From: Thermoplasmata archaeon
GTDB lineage: Archaea > Thermoplasmatota > E2 > DHVEG-1
Reading direction: 5' to 3'
Length of the DNA: 64,000 nt
Assembly: GCA_020054475.1 (NCBI GenBank)
Contig: JAHWGJ010000006.1
Span: 1-64,000 of the forward strand
Part shown: piece by piece, positions 1 through 7,582 of the stretch
Layout of the letters: each line of letters opens with the position of its first letter
Position numbering within the stretch: the stretch's first letter is position 1
Notes under the pieces: model-generated
Seen by the model: only the letters and a program-made list of their open reading frames with translations
Told to the model about the DNA's origin: nothing
The model's database searches: none
Translations under genes and position numbers: made by a program

Positions 1-143
1 TCCATTCCCTTTGGACCCAATGTTGATTTTACAGCATCCGATATTGCCATTGCTGCCATTATATTATTTGATCTAGCGTCCTTACCTTTTTCCCTTGTTG
101 TTCCTTCGCTTAAAATTATTATTGGTTGTTTTCCATTCATCAT
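1..143 (-). CDS. Thermosome (group II chaperonin) subunit, N-terminal part, cut by window edge
   Basis: The reverse-strand reading from ATG at 143 gives about 47 residues beginning [20 protein letters not shown] and reaching [11 protein letters not shown], the conserved apical start of archaeal thermosome subunits, including the nucleotide-contacting TLGPKGM segment. The protein would be an ATP-dependent folding chaperone of the cytoplasm. Only the first tenth of the usual roughly 540-residue protein is inside the window. A GGAGAG ribosome binding site lies about 10 nt upstream, within the end of a tiny acidic ORF (147-224), so the two are probably co-transcribed. The adjacent second ATG at 140 is an equally possible start. 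Confidence 0.93.
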   Translation of the reverse strand, partial: MMNGKQPIIILSEGTTREKGKDARSNNIMAAMAISDAVKSTLGPKGM

Positions 144-146
144 TTT

Positions 147-224
147 TTAATCTCTCCAATCATCTTCTTCATCTTCATAGTCTTCTTCGTCTTCCTCTTC
201 TTCAGGTCCAAATTTTTTTATCAT
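147..224 (-). CDS. 25-residue highly acidic micro-protein upstream of thermosome
   Basis: An ORF of 25 codons starts at ATG 224 and stops at 147, three bases before the thermosome start. A strong GAGGTGA ribosome binding site sits 6-7 nt upstream of its ATG. The peptide begins MIKKFGP and is then almost entirely Glu/Asp with a final DDWRD. No family is recognised. The strong binding site and tight coupling to a chaperonin gene argue that it is translated; it may act as a leader peptide or as a small acidic partner. This is inference only. It is too short for codon statistics to be useful. Confidence 0.55.
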   Translation of the reverse strand: MIKKFGPEEEEDEEDYEDEEDDWRD

Positions 225-533
225 TATTTTCACCTCATTTTTAAGTTTAAATAAAATCTATGTTTATTATCATATTAATAAACTGATATATCAAATTTAA
301 TCTTGCTTTACAAAGAAAAACACTCTAAAAAAACTGAAAAGCAAAGGTAATATTGAATAATCTTGGTTTATTATCAAAGTATAAGGGAAGGAATATTATA
401 AGAGTCCATTTATTTGTCTCCAGACAGGTATGGCCTATCTCCTCCATTTCACCAATAATTATATTTTTTAATCCTTCCCTTTCTCCTTAATAAAATAAAT
501 TTATAATTATTAGTTGCCGCTATATCTTATTAT
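225..533. other. Non-coding stretch with a 10-bp inverted repeat
   Basis: No convincing gene is seen. AAGGGAAGGA (393-402) and TCCTTCCCTT (471-480) are complementary and would enclose about 68 nt, giving a possible stem. The region also holds the presumed promoter of the acidic ORF and thermosome; a TATA-like TTTATTTAAA in reverse reading lies near 247-256. Confidence 0.3.
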
Positions 534-629
534 TTAAAATTGTCCGCTACCACAATAGTGACATATACTGTCAATTTCTTCAATATAATCAATTTTATTT
601 CTACAATTTATACAGATATATCTGCTCAT
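534..629 (-). CDS. 31-residue zinc-ribbon micro-protein
   Basis: The reverse-strand ORF from ATG 629 encodes a 31-residue peptide with two Cys pairs, CINC near residue 6 and CHYC near residue 23, spaced like a minimal zinc ribbon. This resembles the size and layout of tiny archaeal zinc-ribbon proteins such as RNA polymerase subunit P, but the sequence is not convincing enough to name it so. No strong ribosome binding site is visible. The preceding basic ORF (652-819) ends 22 nt upstream on the same strand. It probably binds one zinc ion; its partner is unknown. Confidence 0.5.
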   Translation of the reverse strand: MSRYICINCRNKIDYIEEIDSICHYCGSGQF

Positions 630-651
630 CGTTTGTTATACTCTTTATGTG

Positions 652-819
652 CTACCAAGCAATATCAAATATCTCATCAAATTTTCTCCTATGATGATTG
701 AAATATTTGGTGCAATATTGTTTATATACAATTTTTTCCTTTTTTCTCTTTAATACCAGTTTATGAAGTTTTCTTGTTATTTTAGACATTTCATTCATAA
801 TATTATTATAAATATACAT
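652..819 (-). CDS. Hypothetical small basic protein (55 aa)
   Basis: The reverse-strand ORF from ATG 819 (alternatives at internal Met codons) to TAG at 652 gives 55 residues rich in Lys and Arg, including the stretch RKLHKLVLKRKKEK. It lies just upstream of and in line with the 31-residue zinc-ribbon ORF. No family is recognised and no clear ribosome binding site is seen, so it may not be translated. The Lys/Arg content would suit nucleic-acid binding, but that is a guess. Confidence 0.3.
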   Translation of the reverse strand: MYIYNNIMNEMSKITRKLHKLVLKRKKEKIVYKQYCTKYFNHHRRKFDEIFDIAW

Positions 820-961
820 TTTACAGATTTATAACAATAATTCTTAATTTCTGGATATTTTTCATTAAAAAAATTGATAATCAAAGGATAATGGTTATAT
901 ACTTGAGAATTTTATTAAAACTTAATAAGACTATCAAAAGATTGAATAAGTTGAAAAAATA

Positions 962-1081
962 ATGTCAATTTTTTGGTATTGTAATAAGTGTGACTCCGAA
1001 TTTAGGGTTCCAAGAGTAGATACAAAAACCGATGAGTTATATTGTCTTTATTGCGGAAGTAAACAAATTGAAAAAAGATGA
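962..1081 (+). CDS. 39-residue zinc-ribbon micro-protein
   Basis: The ORF from ATG 962 to TGA 1081 encodes 39 residues with CNKC near residue 7 and CLYC near residue 30, followed by GSK. This two-knuckle layout matches a minimal zinc ribbon like that of the reverse-strand 31-residue ORF at 534-629, whose second knuckle, CHYCGS, is very similar. Its stop overlaps the start of the next ORF (ATGA), typical of translational coupling. No strong Shine-Dalgarno motif precedes it. Function unknown. Confidence 0.5.
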   Translation: MSIFWYCNKCDSEFRVPRVDTKTDELYCLYCGSKQIEKR

Positions 1082-1248
1082 TGGAAATGAATGCAGATCA
1101 AATGGAAAAAATGATTTGTAAAATATGTGGAGATGCGATGAAACAGCATGAAAGAGTCAATTATATCTATTATTGCATTAATATCTTTTGTAAATATTAT
1201 AAGTTATTCATTACAAAAAAATATACAAAAAATAAATCCATTTTTTAA
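1078..1248 (+). CDS. Small Cys-containing protein, 56 aa, coupled to previous ORF
   Basis: The ORF begins at ATG 1078, overlapping the stop of the 39-residue ribbon ORF, and ends at 1248. It contains CKIC near residue 14 and two further Cys (CINIFC) about 20 residues later, so a single zinc knuckle is likely, followed by a Lys-rich tail. No family is recognised. Support comes from the Cys pattern and the overlapping ATGA arrangement; the 3' part is low-complexity and could be non-coding. Confidence 0.4.
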   Translation: MMEMNADQMEKMICKICGDAMKQHERVNYIYYCINIFCKYYKLFITKKYTKNKSIF

Positions 1249-1274
1249 ATTCTTTTTTAAAATAAACAATGAAA

Positions 1275-1685
1275 TTATAGAAATTCATCATCGATTATTT
1301 TATACTTGTCCTTTCTTGCTTCACTAATAATACCATAAAGTAATAATCTATCTATTGATTTTTCAGTTTTATTTAGATCTACTCCTTCACTCTCAGCAAG
1401 CTTCAATATATCATTACGTGGGGCTAAACCTTTAGGGTTTCCATCTGAAATCCCGCGGATTATCTCCTTAATTGATATAATCTCCCCAAATCTTGTTTTA
1501 ATTTCATCACCTGAAATCTGGTCAAGTTCCTCCTTGAGCGTATTCCTAGTATCAATTACATTTTCTATGTATTTCCGAAATCTAACATTTAAAAAATTCT
1601 CAAGACTGATATTATATTTCTCTGCTTTTTCAATCAAATCTCTCCTGATTCCCAATTTCATTTCTATTTTTTCAGTTTTCTCCAT
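1275..1685 (-). CDS. Putative RHH plus winged-helix regulator
   Basis: The protein is about 136 residues. Residues 5-45 resemble a short ribbon-helix-helix/CcdA-like segment (KLGIRRDLIEKAEKYNI). The C-terminal 60 residues look like a winged helix of the kind found at MCM C-termini and in archaeal regulators, with APRNDILKLAE and LLLYGIISEARKDKY. A longer reading from GTG at 1694 exists, but that GTG lies inside GTGAT, a Shine-Dalgarno-like motif 4 nt before ATG 1685, so 1685 is chosen. It lies 21 bases downstream of the UspA gene on the same strand and may be in one operon. The specific DNA target is unknown. Confidence 0.55.
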   Translation of the reverse strand: MEKTEKIEMKLGIRRDLIEKAEKYNISLENFLNVRFRKYIENVIDTRNTLKEELDQISGDEIKTRFGEIISIKEIIRGISDGNPKGLAPRNDILKLAESEGVDLNKTEKSIDRLLLYGIISEARKDKYKIIDDEFL

Positions 1686-1706
1686 ATTAATCACTTAAAT
1701 TAAATT

Positions 1707-2132
1707 TTATCTTACAATCATGACAGAGCATTTTGCATGTCTTAATACTTTCTCAGAAACGCTTCCTATCATTATTCTTTCAATATTAGAATGACCTTTA
1801 CTACCTAAAATAATCAAATCATTCTGATTAGCTGATTTGATAATTTCATCATAAGGTGTACCTCCATCAATTAATTTTGTTGTACATTTTATATTCATAG
1901 ATTTTCCAATTTGGTCAATTTCATATAGATATTCTTCAGCTTGTTCTCTTCTAATTTTTGTAAACGAATGAAAAAAATCATGATCTTTAGAATAACGGAA
2001 AGGATCTAAAACGCAGATAATAATAACTTCTACATCAATTTTTTTAGCGATAAAAAATGCTTTTTTTGCAGTGATTTTAGCAAAATCAGATCCATCTATT
2101 GGAAGTATTATCCGTTCAAATTCTTTTTCCAT
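1707..2132 (-). CDS. Universal stress protein, UspA family
   Basis: The 141-residue single-domain protein opens with RIILPIDGSDFAKITAKKA and carries the ATP-binding signature G-x2-G-x9-G-S in GSKGHSNIERIMIGS near residues 110-124. It therefore belongs to the ATP-binding class of Usp proteins, which dimerise in the cytoplasm and respond to stress. Its length is standard for the family. The downstream gene on the same strand is a putative DNA-binding protein. Confidence 0.9.
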   Translation of the reverse strand: MEKEFERIILPIDGSDFAKITAKKAFFIAKKIDVEVIIICVLDPFRYSKDHDFFHSFTKIRREQAEEYLYEIDQIGKSMNIKCTTKLIDGGTPYDEIIKSANQNDLIILGSKGHSNIERIMIGSVSEKVLRHAKCSVMIVR

Positions 2133-2565
2133 GTTTTTAAGATATTTCTAATAACTATTTATATTTATTTTTAATCAACCAAAGCTTATTATAAAATCAA
2201 AATTTTTTAGTTTATTATTGATGACTATCGATCCAGGGGGTTAGTGTAGTATGATATACCAATCAGCCCTTTTACTAAATATTTAAATCACCTAGATTAC
2301 ATTATGGATATTGATGATGCATAGACGAAAATACCAGCAAAATGCGCTCTAATTCTCCACATTTTTCATATTAAATCAACAATTTTTAGTAATATTACAT
2401 GTTATAAATGTCAAAAATCTTATTTCAAAAGTTACATTCGGAACTACTGCATTAATAGAAACATTTTTATAGTAGTGCAAATATAGTGTAAGATGTCTTT
2501 GTAGAAAAATTTATATGATTTATTTAAATCATATGGTTGGAATTAAATAATTTGGTGAGATTTAT
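2133..2565. other. Intergenic region with degenerate tRNA-like patch
   Basis: No protein gene is seen. Positions 2236-2280 contain TAGTGTAGT followed by CCAATCAGCCCTTTTA, which resembles the 5' half of an archaeal tRNA-Glu (D-arm and start of the anticodon arm), but no matching 3' half is present. The divergent promoters of uspA and cdc48 must lie in this region. Confidence 0.3.
2513..2534. promoter_or_regulatory. Perfect 10-bp inverted repeat at the cdc48 promoter
   Basis: ATATGATTTA (2513-2522) and TAAATCATAT (2525-2534) are perfect inverted copies around a TT centre. The site ends 31 nt before the cdc48 start and includes an AT-rich TATA-like core. A dimeric regulator bound here would occlude TBP or the start site. 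GGTGAG just before the ATG is the ribosome binding site. Confidence 0.5.
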
Positions 2566-4770
2566 ATGATAAAAAGAGAAGTTTTATTAAAGGTTTCTGA
2601 AGCATTTCAACAAGATGTAGGTTACGGAAGAGCTCGAATTGATTCTCAATCAAGAATGGAACTTGATTTGTCTGTTGGAGAAGTTATTGAAATTGAAGGT
2701 GACAAAATAACTGCAGCAGTAGTCTGGAGAGCTCACCCATCAGATGAAGGTAAAAAAATAATTCGAATTGATAATCTTACAAGAAAAAATGCAGGAGTAG
2801 GCCTAGGCGATACAGCAAAAATAAGGATTGCAGAATTAAATGAAGCAAAACAAGTAGTTCTAGCTCCATTATTACCAGAGGGACAAAGACTTCATGTGGG
2901 AACAGGTATTGAAGCTTTAATAAAGAAAGGATTGTTAAAAAGACCTATAGCTAAAGGAGATCGGATAATTGTACCACATTCTGCTTTGTTTTCATTACCT
3001 TTTGCAATAATTAATACCTCGCCAGGAGGAATTGTTTTAATTAGCGAAGGTACAGAAATTAAAGTTAAAGAAGAAGCTGCAAAAACTCTCGAACCAGAAG
3101 GACCTAGAGTAAGTTATGAAGATATTGGAGGGCTAAAGGAAGAATTAGAAAGAGTAAAAGAAATGATCCAGCTCCCAATAAAACATCCAAAAATATTTCA
3201 TAGATTAGGGATAGAACCTCCTAAAGGTGTATTACTACATGGCCCCCCTGGAACTGGAAAAACTTTAATTGCAAAAGCAGTTGCTAATGAATCTGGTGCA
3301 AGTTTCTATACAATAAATGGCCCTGAAATTATGAGTAAATTCTATGGTCAAAGTGAAGAAAATTTGAGGAAAATATTTGAAGATGCTGAAAAAAACGCTC
3401 CTTCAATAATATTTATTGACGAAATAGATGCCATTGCACCAAAGAGAAGTGAAGTACATGGAGAAGTTGAAAGAAGAGTTGTATCTCAGTTATTAACTCT
3501 TATGGATGGATTGAAAGGAAGAGGTAAATTAATTGTTATTGGTGCAACAAATATTCCTGATTCAATGGACCCTGCATTAAGAAGACCGGGGAGATTTGAT
3601 AGAGAAATAAGAATTGATGCGCCAGATAGAGATGGTAGAAATGAGATTCTTCAAATACATACAAGGGAGATGCCAATAAGTAAAGATTGTGATTTGGAAA
3701 AATTATCGGATGTAACCTATGGATTTGTTGGTGCAGATTTAGCCGCATTGGCTCGAGAAGCCGCTATGAATGCAATGAGAAGATATCTACCTGAAATAGA
3801 TTTAGATAAGCCAATACCGGTTGATTTGCTCGAAAAAATGGAAGTATCAATGGATGATTTTAAAAATGCACAAAGAGGAATTGAACCTTCTGCTATGAGA
3901 GAATTTTTTGTTGAATTACCAAAAGTAAAATGGACTGATGTTGGAGGTTTAGATCAAGTAAAACAAAATCTTAAAGAATCTGTAGAATGGCCTCTATCGC
4001 AGCCTGAAATATTTGAAAGAATGGGCATTACACCGCCAACAGGAATATTACTTTATGGTCCACCAGGTACTGGTAAAACACTCCTAGCAAAAGCAATTGC
4101 GAATGAATCAAAAGCTAATTTTATATCGATTAAAGGACCTGAAGTGATGAGTAAATGGGTGGGTGAAAGTGAAAAGGCTGTTAGAGAATTATTTAAAAAA
4201 GCTAAGCAAGTTTCCCCGACAATTGTATTTTTAGATGAAATTGATGCAATAGCGCCAAGAAGAGGGGCTTATTCTGGATCTCATGTTACTGAAAGTGTTG
4301 TTAATCAGATTTTAACAAGCATTGACGGTTTGGAAAGTATGGAAGGTGTAATAATTATTGGTGCTACTAATAGACCAGATATATTAGATACAAGTTTACT
4401 AAGACCCGGTAGATTTGACAGATTATTATTAGTTCCTGCTCCAGATTTTGAAGCAAGAAAAGAAATATTTGAAATTCATACAAAAAATATGCCACTTGAT
4501 AAAGATATATCATTAAGTGAATTATCTGACAAAACAGAAGGTTTTACTGGTGCGGATATTGAAGGTTTATGCAGAGAGGCTGCAATGTTATCTTTAAGAA
4601 AAAATATTAAATCTAAAAAGGTTGTAATGGATAATTTTGAAAAAGCCATGTATTCTATAAGACCTAGTATAACTGAAAGTGTTATTAATTATTATAAAGA
4701 AATTTCAAAAGATTTGGGAGCTGGAGTATCCAAAAAAGATAAAAGCGAAAAAGATATTCAATATACATAG
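2566..4770 (+). CDS. cdc48: Cdc48/VAT AAA+ ATPase
   Basis: The 734-residue protein has the full layout of archaeal VAT: an N-terminal double-psi barrel region (about 1-180) and two AAA+ domains. D1 has Walker A GPPGTGKT at 226-233 and Walker B IIFIDE ending at 285-286. D2 has Walker A at 498-505 and IVFLDE ending at 557-558. Arg-finger motifs LRRPGRFDR and LRPGRFDR follow. It forms a hexamer that unfolds or extracts proteins, often feeding the proteasome. The C-terminus ends [12 protein letters not shown], a charged tail that may dock partners. A PRC-barrel gene follows 28 nt downstream, and an inverted repeat marks the promoter. Confidence 0.97.
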   Translation: MIKREVLLKVSEAFQQDVGYGRARIDSQSRMELDLSVGEVIEIEGDKITAAVVWRAHPSDEGKKIIRIDNLTRKNAGVGLGDTAKIRIAELNEAKQVVLAPLLPEGQRLHVGTGIEALIKKGLLKRPIAKGDRIIVPHSALFSLPFAIINTSPGGIVLISEGTEIKVKEEAAKTLEPEGPRVSYEDIGGLKEELERVKEMIQLPIKHPKIFHRLGIEPPKGVLLHGPPGTGKTLIAKAVANESGASFYTINGPEIMSKFYGQSEENLRKIFEDAEKNAPSIIFIDEIDAIAPKRSEVHGEVERRVVSQLLTLMDGLKGRGKLIVIGATNIPDSMDPALRRPGRFDREIRIDAPDRDGRNEILQIHTREMPISKDCDLEKLSDVTYGFVGADLAALAREAAMNAMRRYLPEIDLDKPIPVDLLEKMEVSMDDFKNAQRGIEPSAMREFFVELPKVKWTDVGGLDQVKQNLKESVEWPLSQPEIFERMGITPPTGILLYGPPGTGKTLLAKAIANESKANFISIKGPEVMSKWVGESEKAVRELFKKAKQVSPTIVFLDEIDAIAPRRGAYSGSHVTESVVNQILTSIDGLESMEGVIIIGATNRPDILDTSLLRPGRFDRLLLVPAPDFEARKEIFEIHTKNMPLDKDISLSELSDKTEGFTGADIEGLCREAAMLSLRKNIKSKKVVMDNFEKAMYSIRPSITESVINYYKEISKDLGAGVSKKDKSEKDIQYT

Positions 4771-4798
4771 ATTAAAAGTTAACATAGGATGGAGAAAA

Positions 4799-5035
4799 AT
4801 GAAGATAACTGAAGATGAATTGAGAGGGAAAACTGTAATGAGTGAGGAAGGTTTATACTTAGGTATTTTAAGAAATTCCACCGTTGATGAAAAAACAGGT
4901 GAATTAATCAATTTACTAATTGAACCTTCAGACGATGTTGATCCTAGATTATATCATTTGGATAAAAAAGGACACCTAATTTTTCCTTTCAGCTCAATAA
5001 AATCCGTAAAAGATGTAATTATTATTGGCGCATAG
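4799..5035 (+). CDS. PRC-barrel domain protein (78 aa)
   Basis: A longer in-frame reading overlaps the cdc48 3' end, but GGAG at 4791-4794 precedes ATG 4799, giving a 78-residue protein starting MKITEDELRGKTVMS. The sequence GLYLGILRNSTVDEKTGEL is typical of the stand-alone archaeal PRC-barrel family, which forms small beta-barrels implicated in RNA metabolism or division-related complexes. It is probably co-transcribed with cdc48. Its exact role is unknown. Confidence 0.85.
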   Translation: MKITEDELRGKTVMSEEGLYLGILRNSTVDEKTGELINLLIEPSDDVDPRLYHLDKKGHLIFPFSSIKSVKDVIIIGA

Positions 5036-5108
5036 CCAATATTTCTTTAATTAAAACATTAAAAATTTTTTAAATATTTATTTAGTTTTTTATATGTTAA
5101 TGAATTTA

Positions 5109-5137
5109 GGGGGAGACCCCTATGTTTCCACTGGAAC
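5109..5137 (-). promoter_or_regulatory. Origin recognition box (ORB-like), site 1
   Basis: Read on the reverse strand the site contains GTTCCAGTGGAAAC followed by ATAGGGGTCTCCCCC. This fits the archaeal ORB pattern of a TCCAGTGGAAAC half next to a G-rich stretch, bound by the winged-helix and AAA+ domains of Orc1/Cdc6. Confidence 0.8.
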
Positions 5138-5287
5138 TTAATATTAATTTCAGTATAAAAAAACAAAAAAAAGCTTAACGTTAGTATTGATAATTACGTA
5201 TTAAATTTTTAATATTTGAATGTAACGTTATTTTAAAATATATAATTATAAAGATTTAATTAAGAGTTTACCAAAAATTTATTATCT

Positions 5288-5310
5288 CCAAACGAAATAA
5301 GGGGTCTTCC
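5288..5310 (+). promoter_or_regulatory. Origin recognition box (ORB-like), site 2, degenerate
   Basis: CCAAACGAAAT followed by AAGGGGTCTTCC matches site 1 at CCA-NNN-GAAA-Y and AGGGGTCT with a one-base shorter spacer. It lies in the opposite orientation to site 1, at the other side of the AT-rich core and about 50 nt before cdc6. Confidence 0.6.
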
Positions 5311-5356
5311 TTATCATAATGAATTTAATAATTATATTGGGGAGTTCTAAAAAAAA

Positions 5357-6628
5357 TTGGAGGTGGTTTATTTTCCTAAAAAAATAGTTGAAAGTGATAT
5401 ATTCGGTAGATTATTAAAATCTGATGGCCTTTTTATAGATAGAGAAGCAATGAGGCATACATATATACCTTCAGAATTACCCCATAGATTAAAAGAAATT
5501 AATGATATTGCATCAGTTATGGTACCGGCGTTACGGGGGGAAACACCATCAAATATTTTTATTTACGGTAAAACTGGAACAGGTAAAACCGCTGTCACTA
5601 AATTTGTCGGCCAACAATTAATTAATAAAGGAAAAGAAACAGGGAAATCAGTAAATTTTATTTACATCAACTGCGAAATAGTAGACACACAATATAGGCT
5701 ACTTCAAAACATAACAAATCATTTTATCAGTGAATGGTCAGAAAGAGTTCCGTTTACTGGTTGGCCAACAGATGAAGTATATTCAAAATTAATAAAGCTA
5801 ATAGATAAAAACGGCGGCGTTACTGTAATAATATTAGACGAAGTTGATAAACTAAAAGGAGATGAAGCTCTTTATAATCTATCTAGAATAAACAGTAGTT
5901 TAAAAAATTCTAAAGTATCCATTATTGGTATTTCAAATGATTTAAGATTTACTGAGATATTAGACCCAAGAGTAAGATCTAGTTTAGGGGAGGAGAATAT
6001 GATATTTCCACCATATGATGCTGGTGAAATTAAGGATATTTTGGAACAAAGAGCAATTATTGCACTAAAACCAAATTCATTAGATGACGATGTTATACCT
6101 CTATGCTCTGCACTTGCTGCACAAGAACACGGTGATGCTAGGAGGGCATTGGATCTTTTAAGAATTTCAGCAGAACTTGCAGAAAGAAAGAATTCCAAAA
6201 AAATTTCAAGAAAATTTGTTAAATCAGCTCAAAATAAAATTGAAGTAGACAGAATATTGGAGGTAGTAAGAACGCTTCCCTCACAATCAAAAACAATTTT
6301 ATTATCGGTAATATTACAAGAAAAACACAATAAAAATTCAGGCATACGCGGAGCAATAACGACTGGCGAGGTTTATGAAATTTATAAAGAATTATGTAAA
6401 AAAATTAGAACAGATTCATTAACTCAAAGGAGAGTTGCTGATCTAATATCTGAATTGGATATGTTAGGTATCATTACTGCACGTGTTATTTCAAAAGGTA
6501 GATATGGCAGAACAAGGGAAATAAATGTTTCATCTTCATCAGAAGAAATACTTAAAATTTTAAAGGAAGATGATTTTTTTAAAAGTTTAACTGAATATAA
6601 ATTCAGTGGGCAAACACGTTTAATATAA
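5357..6628 (+). CDS. cdc6: Orc1/Cdc6 origin-binding initiator
   Basis: This AAA+ initiator protein has Walker A GKTGTGKT near residues 71-78 and Walker B IILDEVDKL. The characteristic YIPSELPHRLKEI segment lies near the N-terminus, and a C-terminal winged-helix region ends in KGRYGRTREI. It binds ORB sites and loads MCM. The start is uncertain: the listed start is TTG 5357, but GGAGGTGG at 5359-5366 looks like the ribosome binding site, so translation may begin further in. No ATG lies in the appropriate place; GTG 5363 sits inside the same motif. Family length is about 400 residues, close to the roughly 410-423 here. The probable origin is directly upstream. Confidence 0.95.
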   Translation: MEVVYFPKKIVESDIFGRLLKSDGLFIDREAMRHTYIPSELPHRLKEINDIASVMVPALRGETPSNIFIYGKTGTGKTAVTKFVGQQLINKGKETGKSVNFIYINCEIVDTQYRLLQNITNHFISEWSERVPFTGWPTDEVYSKLIKLIDKNGGVTVIILDEVDKLKGDEALYNLSRINSSLKNSKVSIIGISNDLRFTEILDPRVRSSLGEENMIFPPYDAGEIKDILEQRAIIALKPNSLDDDVIPLCSALAAQEHGDARRALDLLRISAELAERKNSKKISRKFVKSAQNKIEVDRILEVVRTLPSQSKTILLSVILQEKHNKNSGIRGAITTGEVYEIYKELCKKIRTDSLTQRRVADLISELDMLGIITARVISKGRYGRTREINVSSSSEEILKILKEDDFFKSLTEYKFSGQTRLI

Positions 6629-6671
6629 TATTAAAATAACTCATTTAGTAAGTTAACAGTTAAATAAAGCT

Positions 6672-6810
6672 AGGGGGAAACTGGGCATTTAGTTTTTTAT
6701 ATGTGATCTGCATTTGAACCCCTCAACTTTCAAATGCAATAAATGTCACCTTTTAGGAATCGGGTAATAAATTGAAAGCCCATAACAAATATTGTTTCAA
6801 TTTTCCCCCC
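6672..6810. ncRNA. Candidate structured RNA or nested inverted-repeat element downstream of cdc6
   Basis: Four nested complementary pairs fold this segment on itself. GGGGGAAA (6673-6680) pairs with TTTCCCCC (6802-6809). GGGCATTTAGTT (6683-6694) pairs with AATTGAAAGCCC (6770-6781) with one mismatch and G-U pairs, and the stem continues for about 21 nt with 18 pairs. GTGA (6703-6706) pairs with TCAC (6746-6749). TGCATTTGAA (6709-6718) pairs perfectly with TTCAAATGCA (6729-6738) around a 10-nt loop. The strand of transcription cannot be fixed, and no known family is recognised. Confidence 0.5.
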
Positions 6811-6854
6811 CGCAATATAGTTAATTAGTTTATAGTAAATAAATTTTTCATTAA

Positions 6855-7139
6855 TTATCCAACATAATGAGGCATCTCTTTTTCGCCGTTATTATCATTA
6901 TTTGGTTTAGCATCTATTATATCAATTGCAAGTATTACATGTAATGGGATGATTCGAATTTTATTTTCCATATCACCATGTTTCTCAGATAATTTCAATA
7001 AAAGTCCTATTTCATCTAATCCAATATTCATATAACCTTCAAAATAACCTTCACTTTCTAAAATATTTTCTTTTCCACCTAATGAAAAGATATTATATTT
7101 AGACCCATTTGTTAATTCTAGATTTGTTTTTTCTGTCAT
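6855..7139 (-). CDS. Hypothetical protein (94 aa)
   Basis: The 94-residue acidic protein contains the motifs EGYMNIGLDEIGLLLKLSEKHG and IRIIPLHVILAIDIID, the second of which looks like a conserved beta-strand/helix core, plus a disordered Asn/Glu-rich tail. No family is recognised. It starts 2 nt after the stop of an HTH protein gene on the same strand, with AAGGT upstream as ribosome binding site, so both form an operon. It may be a co-factor of the regulator; this is inference. Confidence 0.75.
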   Translation of the reverse strand: MTEKTNLELTNGSKYNIFSLGGKENILESEGYFEGYMNIGLDEIGLLLKLSEKHGDMENKIRIIPLHVILAIDIIDAKPNNDNNGEKEMPHYVG

Positions 7140-7141
7140 TA

Positions 7142-7582
7142 TTATACCTTCTTTGAATTATCCATTATTTTTTGTAAATGTTCAACTGTCTTACCATAAT
7201 TTTCAACAGCTACTTTAATATGTGCTTCGACAAAATTCCAAGCTTTTTCAAGATTTCCATATCTCAATCTATACGCTTTCTTATTTTGTTTTGATATTTC
7301 ATCAAATATTTGCATTTCCTCTAAAATATCAAAACCTTTTAATTTGTTTAAGTGTCTATATATTGTTGGTTTAGAGGTTTTTAATTTATTTGAAATCTCT
7401 TCTACAAACCAAGCTTTAGAAGGATTTTTTATAAAAAAATCTGCAAAAATTTTATACGGGATTTTCGGGTCTGCCCCCTTTGAAATATAGCCAATCTGCT
7501 CAAAGAAAATTTTCGCTACAATTTCAGGATTCATTTCACCATTTAAAGGTGTATTACTTACAACCTGAATTTCAAAACCCAT
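7142..7582 (-). CDS. Winged-helix transcriptional regulator (ArsR/TrmB-like)
   Basis: In this 146-residue protein residues 50-105 form a recognisable winged helix: WFVEEISNKLKTSKPTIYRH provides the helix-turn-helix, followed by LNKLKGFDILEE and a wing containing KKAYRLRYG. A C-terminal helix (NLEKAWNFVEAHIKVAVENY) may mediate dimerisation. It is transcribed divergently from glutamate dehydrogenase across 230 bp, so it could regulate gdhA or itself; no operator can be assigned from inspection. It forms an operon with the 94-residue hypothetical protein. Confidence 0.85.
   Translation of the reverse strand: MGFEIQVVSNTPLNGEMNPEIVAKIFFEQIGYISKGADPKIPYKIFADFFIKNPSKAWFVEEISNKLKTSKPTIYRHLNKLKGFDILEEMQIFDEISKQNKKAYRLRYGNLEKAWNFVEAHIKVAVENYGKTVEHLQKIMDNSKKV

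Larger units (their letters stand above)
5036..5356. other. Probable chromosomal replication origin (oriC)
   Basis: This AT-rich intergenic stretch lies immediately upstream of cdc6. It carries two ORB-like sites pointing in opposite directions (5109-5137 on the reverse strand and 5288-5310 on the forward strand) that flank about 150 bp of very AT-rich DNA suitable for unwinding. The palindrome TAACGTTA occurs twice inside (5176-5183 and 5223-5230). This matches the usual archaeal arrangement of an origin beside orc1/cdc6. Origin function is inferred. Confidence 0.75.

Noticed and set aside
325-447. 40-codon reverse-strand ORF inside the inverted-repeat region
   Set aside because: No ribosome binding site, low-complexity C-terminus and no recognisable motif.
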